Below, piece by piece: positions 6,658 to 11,239 of a DNA stretch of 11,239 nucleotides. The stretch spans positions 3,631 to 14,869 of the forward strand of contig JALVRC010000009.1 in assembly GCA_027025255.1 (NCBI GenBank). Direction: 5' to 3'. The DNA is from Caldifarciminota bacterium (lineage in GTDB: Bacteria; Hydrothermota; Tepidihabitantia; B3-TA06; JALVRC01). The translations under genes and the position numbers were made by a program. How positions within the stretch are numbered: position 1 is the first letter of the stretch; each line of letters starts with the position of its first letter. The notes under the pieces are model-generated. The model did not search any database. It saw only the letters and a list, made by a program, of their open reading frames with translations, and was not told the DNA's origin.

Positions 6658-7050
6658 TCAAGGATCAATTATTTCAATCTTTATCTTACTTTTTTTTAAA
6701 AGAGCAGTAGTAACACCCTCCGCTCCGCAAGAAGGGCTGCGAGCCTTTAATATAGCCTTTTTAGCATTTACTAATCGTGTAATCTTTAAGGTTTCTTCTG
6801 CGCCTTTTAGAAAATAAATAGTAACATCTTCACCTAATTCATTCTTAACTCTACATCTTTTCAAAATCACATCAAGCCCTTTACCATCTTCAATAAATGA
6901 TTTTGGACGTGGTGTACTTAACCCTCCTAACTGCTCAGGACAAACAGGAACCATCCCTTCTTTGTATTTAATAGCTTTGTCTAAAGCTTTCCCATTATAT
7001 CTGCAGGGAATACCTAAAAGACACATTGAAACTATTATTTTTTCACTCAT
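6658..7050 (-). CDS. DUF523 family protein, internally shortened
   Basis: Small cytoplasmic protein of unknown biochemical function, 130 residues. DUF523 hallmarks are visible: VSMCLLGIPCRYNG near the N-terminus (C10, C16), PVCPEQLGGLSTPR at about 35-48 (C37), GEDVTIYFLKGAEETL at about 73-88, and ARSPSCG at 103-109 (C108). These conserved cysteines suggest a metal or redox site, but no activity is established to my knowledge. In typical members SPSCG is followed by an IYDG-containing stretch of about 20 residues before a GVTAALL-like helix; here SPSCG runs almost directly into GVTTALL. The ATG overlaps the pcm stop as ATGA. It is the last gene of the long - strand operon; the convergent GT2 gene ends 16 bp away with no obvious terminator. 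Confidence 0.85.
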   Translation of the reverse strand: MSEKIIVSMCLLGIPCRYNGKALDKAIKYKEGMVPVCPEQLGGLSTPRPKSFIEDGKGLDVILKRCRVKNELGEDVTIYFLKGAEETLKITRLVNAKKAILKARSPSCGAEGVTTALLKKSKIKIEIIDP

Positions 7051-7640
7051 TGCACCATCTCAACAAAAACCACAGAAAAAAGATTCTCTTCTTTTATTCC
7101 TTTTTCTGACTTTGTAATAACTTTTAATGTTTGAGAATAACGTTCCCCTACTGGTCCCACAAGTATACCCGGGCTTTTCAACTGAGCTATTAACTGCTCA
7201 GGAATCTCTTTTGGAGCACATGAAAGTATTATCTTATCAAAAGGGGCATGTTCTTTTAATCCTTCATACCCATTCCCACATTTAACAAAAATATTTTTTA
7301 TGCCCTTTAAACGTTCTTTAGCCTCTATACATAAAAAATTATTGTATTCTATTGAATAAACAACGCGGGCGAGTTCACTTAACACTGCTGTTTGAAACCC
7401 GCAACCAGTCCCTATTTCTAAAACTGCATCTTCTTTTCTAATTCTTAGTAGTTCAATCATCTTAGCTATTAAAGATGGCTGAGATGTAGTTTGCCCTTCT
7501 CCTATATAAATAGGTGTATCAATATATGGATTTACCATTCCCCTAACAAAATCTTTTCTATCAAATTTTAAAAAAGCCTCTACAATATTTTTACTCTCAA
7601 CAACAGGAGAAATATAGTGTTGTACAAATTGCTCCCAGAT
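7047..7640 (-). CDS. pcm: protein-L-isoaspartate O-methyltransferase, apparent ATC start
   Basis: SAM-dependent repair enzyme that methylates isoaspartyl residues in damaged proteins. With the start proposed here it has 197 residues: N-terminal helix MWEQFV...IVEAFLKFDRKDFV, then IGEGQTTSQP at about 46-55, the SAM motif VLEIGTGCGFQTAVL at about 73-87, VYSIE, GNGYEGL at about 122-128, and the C-terminal FVEMV strand. The first in-frame ATG (7538) would give 163 residues and delete the conserved FLKFDRKDFV segment. No ATG, GTG or TTG lies between the in-frame TGA (7644-7646) and that ATG. ATC at 7638-7640 lies 7 nt after AAAGGAG, matching the family N-terminus. The function is secure; the initiation codon is inference. 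The next upstream gene, sppA, ends 16 nt before. Confidence 0.9.
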   Translation of the reverse strand: MWEQFVQHYISPVVESKNIVEAFLKFDRKDFVRGMVNPYIDTPIYIGEGQTTSQPSLIAKMIELLRIRKEDAVLEIGTGCGFQTAVLSELARVVYSIEYNNFLCIEAKERLKGIKNIFVKCGNGYEGLKEHAPFDKIILSCAPKEIPEQLIAQLKSPGILVGPVGERYSQTLKVITKSEKGIKEENLFSVVFVEMVQ

Positions 7641-7647
7641 ATTTCAA

Positions 7648-7654
7648 CTCCTTT
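7648..7654 (-). promoter_or_regulatory. Shine-Dalgarno deciding the pcm start
   Basis: AAAGGAG lies in the 16 nt gap between the sppA stop (7657-7659) and the ATC at 7640, with 7 nt spacing to ATC. No ATG, GTG or TTG in the pcm frame falls within its reach. This is the main argument that pcm begins at ATC. Confidence 0.75.
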
Positions 7655-7656
7655 AC

Positions 7657-8472
7657 TTATTCTGGTAGCCTAAATCTGTATTCTATTTTCGGAAGAACAA
7701 ATCTATTTACAGCGTTTTCCATTAAAAACTCTACAAGACTTTTCTTCTTTTTAATTTCAATTAATTCAATCTTATCATCTACATTAAGATTAAGCACCTT
7801 TTTCATAATATCTATAGCAACATCCCGTCCACCTGTTGCATCAATAAGCCCGTACTCCTTTGCCTGTCTTCCGGTAATCACCCTACCGTCTGCAATTTTC
7901 TCTACTGAATCCTTTGGTATTCCTCTATTATCTGCCACATCTGTAATAAACTGATCATAAACATCTAAAATCGTATTTTTAAGAAGCATTTTCTCATCAT
8001 CATCAGGATATCTAAAAGGAGAAGCAATATCTTTGTGAGGCTTAGATTTAATTACTACATAGTCTATTCCTATTTTGTCAAACAATTTCTTTACAACAGG
8101 ATACTCCATTATCACTCCAATTGAACCAGTTATTGTTCCGGGGGCAGCAACAATTTTATTTGCAGGCAAAGAAACATAATAACCTCCTGATGCAGCTATC
8201 CCCTGCATATAAACTACAATCTTCTTCCCCTTTGATTTTGCTCTCTTAAGTGCATAGTATATTTCCTGAGAAGCACCCACTCCTCCTCCTGGACTATTAA
8301 TAAAAACCATAATCCCTTTAACATCAGCATCATTTATAAATATATCTATCTGTTTTATAATATCATCCGCATCGGCAATTACTCCCTTTATCTTTATAAC
8401 ACCTACCTTTGTTGATAAATATCCGCATCCATTTAACAAAAAAATAGCTAACATTAACATTTTTTTTATCAT
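7657..8472 (-). CDS. sppA: signal peptide peptidase SppA (S49 family), putative lipoprotein form
   Basis: Membrane-associated serine protease that degrades cleaved signal peptides. The 271 residues match the short, single-domain SppA of Gram-positives and many other bacteria, not the double-domain E. coli type. The catalytic Ser-Lys dyad is visible: S95 in GIAASGGYY and K147 in KPHKDIASPFR, 52 residues apart as in Bacillus SppA. The substrate-groove motif INSPGGGV (about 58-65) and GSIGVIM (116-122) are present. The N-terminus MIKKMLMLAIFLLNGC has a charged start, short hydrophobic core and LNGC at 13-16, so the usual membrane anchor may be replaced by a lipid-modified Cys16. The ATG follows AGGAGG at 5 nt. 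Upstream is the DUF4159 gene, with a 17 nt gap. Confidence 0.93.
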   Translation of the reverse strand: MIKKMLMLAIFLLNGCGYLSTKVGVIKIKGVIADADDIIKQIDIFINDADVKGIMVFINSPGGGVGASQEIYYALKRAKSKGKKIVVYMQGIAASGGYYVSLPANKIVAAPGTITGSIGVIMEYPVVKKLFDKIGIDYVVIKSKPHKDIASPFRYPDDDEKMLLKNTILDVYDQFITDVADNRGIPKDSVEKIADGRVITGRQAKEYGLIDATGGRDVAIDIMKKVLNLNVDDKIELIEIKKKKSLVEFLMENAVNRFVLPKIEYRFRLPE

Positions 8473-8489
8473 ACTAACCTCCTCTCCTC

Positions 8490-9098
8490 TTAATGCGTTA
8501 TAGCATAAAGTAGTATATTTGCACCCATTTTTAAAGCCTCCTCTCTAATCTCTTCTGAATCATTATGAGCACTTGTCCACCCATCTGAAACATTACTATT
8601 GTATGTATAGTATAATGCTAATCGTCCATTGATAAATAACCCGTATCCTTTGGGTGGTTGATTCTGGTAATGCTCATGTACTTGAGGCGGACCATGTTTA
8701 AATACATAAAAAATATTGTATATTTCATGCTCAAAGGGTAATTCTACTAATATATTCTCAGGAAAGATTTCAGCAATCTGCAAACGAAATAGGGAATCAA
8801 GCCCATAATCATCATCAACATATAGAAAACCACCGCTCTGTAGGTATTCCCTTAACCCTTTCTTCTCCTTTTCTGTAAGGTACATATTCCCATGCCCTGT
8901 TAAATAACAAAAAGGATAATTCTTTATATAGGGATCTTTAAAACTAAAAACCTTCTCAACTGTATCTATATTGCTTCCTGTAATAAAATTAATAAATTTC
9001 GTTAGATTTATAAGCGCGCGAGGATCATTATACCAATCAGCACCCCCGCTGTATTGAATTCTAACAAGAGACAATTTTAGAAAAATTAATATTAACAT
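8490..9098 (-). CDS. DUF4159 domain protein, putative exported or membrane-anchored
   Basis: A 202-residue protein consisting of one DUF4159 domain, function unknown to me. Recognisable blocks are VRIQYSGGADWYNDP at 12-26, FCYLTGHGN at 63-71, GGFLYVDDDYG at 89-99, LPFEHEIYNIFY at 120-131, GRLALYYTYNSNVSDGW at 158-174, and the final helix EALKMGANILLYAIT. The fold is thought to be related to glutamine-amidotransferase-like domains; that is family knowledge, not visible here. Residues 1-12 are hydrophobic (MLILIFLKLSLV), consistent with a signal or anchor, although the leader is very short and lacks basic residues at its start. The ATG overlaps the PHP gene's 3' end by 7 nt, with GGGGA upstream as a ribosome-binding site. 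Confidence 0.85.
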   Translation of the reverse strand: MLILIFLKLSLVRIQYSGGADWYNDPRALINLTKFINFITGSNIDTVEKVFSFKDPYIKNYPFCYLTGHGNMYLTEKEKKGLREYLQSGGFLYVDDDYGLDSLFRLQIAEIFPENILVELPFEHEIYNIFYVFKHGPPQVHEHYQNQPPKGYGLFINGRLALYYTYNSNVSDGWTSAHNDSEEIREEALKMGANILLYAITH

Positions 9099-9907
9099 AT
9101 ATCCCCAATAATCTCTTTTACACTACTGCACAATATCCTTATCTCCCCTAAATACGAATATCTATGTTCAAACCCATGAAAATCCGATCCACCAGTAGGT
9201 ACTATTTTATATTTCTTTGAAAGGTTTAAAAAGTACTGTTTTTTTTCAAAAGAATGTTCTGGATAAAAAACCTCAATCCCATCAAAGCCAAAACTTAACA
9301 CATGTAACAAAAAATCATTCTTCCATCTGTATATACCAGGATGAGCTAAGACTGCTTTCCCTCCAAAAAATCTTATTAGACTTAATGCCTCTTCTACTCC
9401 TAAAAATGACTTAGGTACGTACGCAGGTTTACCTTCTCCTAAATAAAGATCAAAAGCCTCTTTTATATCTTTAACAACTCCATTTCTTATAAGAACTCTC
9501 GCTATATGTGGTCTTCCAATTGAAGTACTCTCTTCGTTTTTGTAAACTTCCTCAAAATCAATGTCTATTCCAAGTTCATTTAGCTTCTCTATCATCCTTT
9601 TTAATCTATCTACCCTGCCACTCTGATATACCTTTAACTCATTTTCCATATCTGTGGATATATTATAACCCAAAATATGAACTTCTCTATCATCTTCAAT
9701 AGCGCTTAATTCTATCCCGGGAACAAAGATAATCCCAGCCTCCTCAGCATATTTAAAAGCATCATTAATACCTGATACAGTATCATGATCTGTTAAAGAA
9801 AATCCATCAAGTCCATTTTCTTTAACTGCTAAAACCAGCTCTTTTACCGAAAGAAGACCATCAGAATATATTGAATGAGTATGTAAATCTAAGTATTTAT
9901 CTCTGAT
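9092..9907 (-). CDS. PHP-domain phosphoesterase (YciV/RNase AM-like), apparent ATC start
   Basis: Metal-dependent phosphoesterase of the PHP family that includes 3',5'-nucleotide bisphosphate phosphatase and 5'-3' RNase AM. From ATC at 9905-9907 it encodes 271 residues, the normal family size. All expected metal ligands are visible: H9 and H11 in DLHTHS, D16 in YSDG, H41 in LTDHDT, E66 in GIELS, H77 in EVHILGYN, H189 in LAHPG, and D242 and H244 in GSDFHG. GRPHIAR at 131-137 and AYVPK at about 162-166 are diagnostic of this subgroup. No ATG, GTG or TTG occurs between the in-frame TAG (9911-9913) and a TTG at 9673; starting there would delete the first six ligands. The gene overlaps the ATPase by 19 nt. 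Substrate is inferred. Confidence 0.88.
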   Translation of the reverse strand: MRDKYLDLHTHSIYSDGLLSVKELVLAVKENGLDGFSLTDHDTVSGINDAFKYAEEAGIIFVPGIELSAIEDDREVHILGYNISTDMENELKVYQSGRVDRLKRMIEKLNELGIDIDFEEVYKNEESTSIGRPHIARVLIRNGVVKDIKEAFDLYLGEGKPAYVPKSFLGVEEALSLIRFFGGKAVLAHPGIYRWKNDFLLHVLSFGFDGIEVFYPEHSFEKKQYFLNLSKKYKIVPTGGSDFHGFEHRYSYLGEIRILCSSVKEIIGDIC

Positions 9908-10725
9908 TTTCTACTTAACCCCTGCAATTCCGCAACTTTCGTTATTATAAACTCATCAATTGTGTGTTTTCTCTGTAGATAGGCTTCGAGTAACGCATTA
10001 TCACATAGAATATTAATGAGCCTGGGCCTTCCGCCAGAATACTCATAAACATACTCTATAGCATTTTGAGTAAATATCTCATCAAAAACTCCTGCGATTT
10101 TTAACCTGTGTTTAATATAAGCCTCAGTTGAAGCCTTATCCAGAGGCTTCAAAATTATTCTTACAGCAATTCTCTGGTATAATGCAGAATTATTTCTTAA
10201 ATGTTCGTCTAAGTCAGGAAGTCCTATCAAAACAAAGGTTATAAGTTTTTTCCCGTCAGCTGTTTCAAGATTTAAAAAGCCCCTCAATTCTTCAATAGCC
10301 TCAGGGTCAGAAAGTTTATTAGATTCATCAATAAAAACCAACGTTTTTTTCCCCTCAGAGAATCTCTCCTCTAACAGAGCTGCTGTCATAGAAAAAAGCT
10401 TATCAGGCTCACCCTTAATATCTTCAACTCCAACTATATATGCTATCTTTTGAAGCAAAGCTTTAGCTGAAGGAGGATGTGTCAATACAATTGTTCCCAC
10501 TTCATACTCATCATTTTCTTCAAGTTCAAATATTATTCTTCTTGAAAGTGTGGTTTTCCCTGTACCAATATACCCCATTAATAAAGCCATTCCTCTTCCT
10601 CTTGAAGTTGCATGTAATATATATTCTCTTGCTACAGAATGTTGTGGACTATTAAAATAAAATTTAGGATCTGGTTCCAGAGCAAAAGGCTCTAATTTAA
10701 ATCCAAAAAAATCTTCGTAACTCAT
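9889..10725 (-). CDS. ExeA/GspA-type AAA+ ATPase
   Basis: A 278-residue ATPase of the AAA_22/ExeA family, associated in other bacteria with type II secretion, type IV pilus or polysaccharide-export machinery. It opens MSYEDFFGFKLEPFALEPDPKF, the classic ExeA N-terminal signature, followed by FYFNSPQHSVA. Walker A is GYIGTGKTT at 51-59 and Walker B TLVFIDESNKL at about 128-138, where the family's usual DEAQ reads DESN. QR at 184-185 and GGRPRLINILCD at 231-242 (sensor 2 region) are typical. There is no transmembrane helix or peptidoglycan-binding domain at the C-terminus, unlike Aeromonas ExeA, so this is the short form. The ATG has AAAAGGAG at 5 nt. No secretin or pilus gene is visible in the window. 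Confidence 0.9.
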   Translation of the reverse strand: MSYEDFFGFKLEPFALEPDPKFYFNSPQHSVAREYILHATSRGRGMALLMGYIGTGKTTLSRRIIFELEENDEYEVGTIVLTHPPSAKALLQKIAYIVGVEDIKGEPDKLFSMTAALLEERFSEGKKTLVFIDESNKLSDPEAIEELRGFLNLETADGKKLITFVLIGLPDLDEHLRNNSALYQRIAVRIILKPLDKASTEAYIKHRLKIAGVFDEIFTQNAIEYVYEYSGGRPRLINILCDNALLEAYLQRKHTIDEFIITKVAELQGLSRKSEINT

Positions 10726-10740
10726 AACTACTCCTTTTTA

Positions 10741-11239
10741 TTAAATAAAATGCACCCTTTTCTTCTTTTTATTATCCGGAGTTTCATCTTTTTTGTTATC
10801 CAAGTCCTTTTCTTTATCCTCATAAGCAGTCTCTTTCTGCTTTGCATTCGTATCTCCAATAAGAGAGCGATAATATGATATTTCTCTTTTGTCGCCTATT
10901 TCTTCATAAGCAGAAAGTAACATTTCATACACTCTTTTCTTATATTTCTCATTCATTTCAGATTCTATACTTTTAAGCAAAGGTATTTTATAAGTTGCAG
11001 AAACTGTACTATCCAGAATATCAAAAAGATCGTCTACTTCTTCTGGATAATGTTTTACAAATATCTTGGCTATCTCAGTAGTCTCATAACGAATCCTTGC
11101 AGCTACCAGAATATTCAAAATATTTAATAAATCTTCTTTAGAACATTTGCTTCTGTCTATGTAATGCTTTAAAGGGGCAAATAACTCCTCTGGTATTTTT
11201 TTCTGTTCCTCATCTAAAACCTGAGGTTTAAGAGTAAAT
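10741..11239 (-). CDS. unrecognised charged helical protein, 5' end outside window
   Basis: I do not recognise this protein. The frame is open from the stop at 10741 to the right edge, giving 165 visible residues, so the beginning is missing; the first internal start-like codon is a TTG at 11118 and is unlikely to be the true start. The visible part is predicted to be mostly helical, with a pattern that could be tetratricopeptide- or HEAT-like (VAARIRYETTEIAKIFVKHY, then LLSAYEEIGDKREISYYRSL). The last 35 residues form a hydrophilic Lys/Asp/Glu-rich tail ending KKKKRVHFI. It lies 15 nt upstream of the ExeA-like ATPase and is probably co-transcribed with it, so the two may act together in an envelope assembly; that is inference from position only. 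Confidence 0.7.
   Translation of the reverse strand, partial: FTLKPQVLDEEQKKIPEELFAPLKHYIDRSKCSKEDLLNILNILVAARIRYETTEIAKIFVKHYPEEVDDLFDILDSTVSATYKIPLLKSIESEMNEKYKKRVYEMLLSAYEEIGDKREISYYRSLIGDTNAKQKETAYEDKEKDLDNKKDETPDNKKKKRVHFI

Noticed and set aside
6632..6700. Possible terminator between the convergent GT2 and DUF523 genes
   Set aside because: AAAGATT and AATCTTT can pair, but the loop is more than 35 nt, and the T-run lies inside DUF523; not convincing.
7047..7538. pcm treated as starting at ATG 7538
   Set aside because: The conserved N-terminal helix is encoded in frame upstream, and the Shine-Dalgarno sits at 7648-7654; the purine run before 7538 is only one base from the ATG.
9092..9673. 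PHP gene treated as a 193-residue protein starting at TTG 9673
   Set aside because: This would delete the DLHTHS, SDG, TDHD, GIELS and EVHI metal ligands, which are encoded intact in the same frame just upstream.
1..11239. CRISPR array, insertion sequence, tRNA or rRNA gene
   Set aside because: No regularly spaced repeats, transposase motifs, terminal inverted repeats, or cloverleaf/rRNA-like stretches were seen; nearly every base is accounted for by conserved coding sequence.

Overview
This is an AT-rich, very compact bacterial chromosome segment with about 15 genes, nearly all touching or overlapping. A complete-looking ferredoxin-dependent 2-oxoacid oxidoreductase (delta-alpha-beta-gamma order) points to an anaerobe. 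Glycosyltransferases, polyprenyl-phosphate phosphosugar transferases, an SppA peptidase, a DUF4159 protein and an ExeA/GspA-type ATPase point to a Gram-negative-like member of a poorly cultured bacterial lineage. I cannot name the phylum from sequence alone.

Layout. (1) Positions 2-3499, + strand: korD (5' end cut), korA, korB, korC, ndk and a LEA/WHy-like putative lipoprotein. All junctions overlap by 4-25 nt, so this is one operon. KorDABC would oxidise a 2-oxoacid (best guess 2-oxoglutarate) with CoA and reduce ferredoxin. NDK could equilibrate nucleotides made by downstream acyl-CoA synthetases; that link is inference. (2) Positions 3489-6641: a surface-polysaccharide cassette. Two tandem paralogous phosphosugar transferases and a GT2 glycosyltransferase lie on the - strand. 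A membrane-anchored GtrB/DPM1-like GT2 runs divergently on the + strand. About 115 bp between them holds two sigma70-type promoters facing away from each other. (3) Positions 6658-11239, - strand: transcribed from the right edge inward as a partial Lys/Glu-rich protein, ExeA-like ATPase, PHP phosphoesterase, DUF4159 protein, SppA, protein-L-isoaspartate methyltransferase (Pcm) and a short DUF523 protein. The small gaps or overlaps suggest one operon whose promoter lies outside the window.

The most unusual theme is translation initiation. Homology and reading-frame limits show that both the PHP gene and pcm continue upstream of every ATG/GTG/TTG codon. In each, the only sensible near-cognate initiator at the expected N-terminus is ATC. 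The pcm ATC sits 7 nt after a strong AAAGGAG Shine-Dalgarno. The two promoter-proximal polysaccharide genes each have a near-consensus promoter whose predicted transcription start falls on or within a base or two of the most plausible start codon. They look leaderless, while many other genes here have ordinary Shine-Dalgarno sites. I see no mobile element, CRISPR array, tRNA or rRNA, and no gene-free stretch longer than 300 bases.
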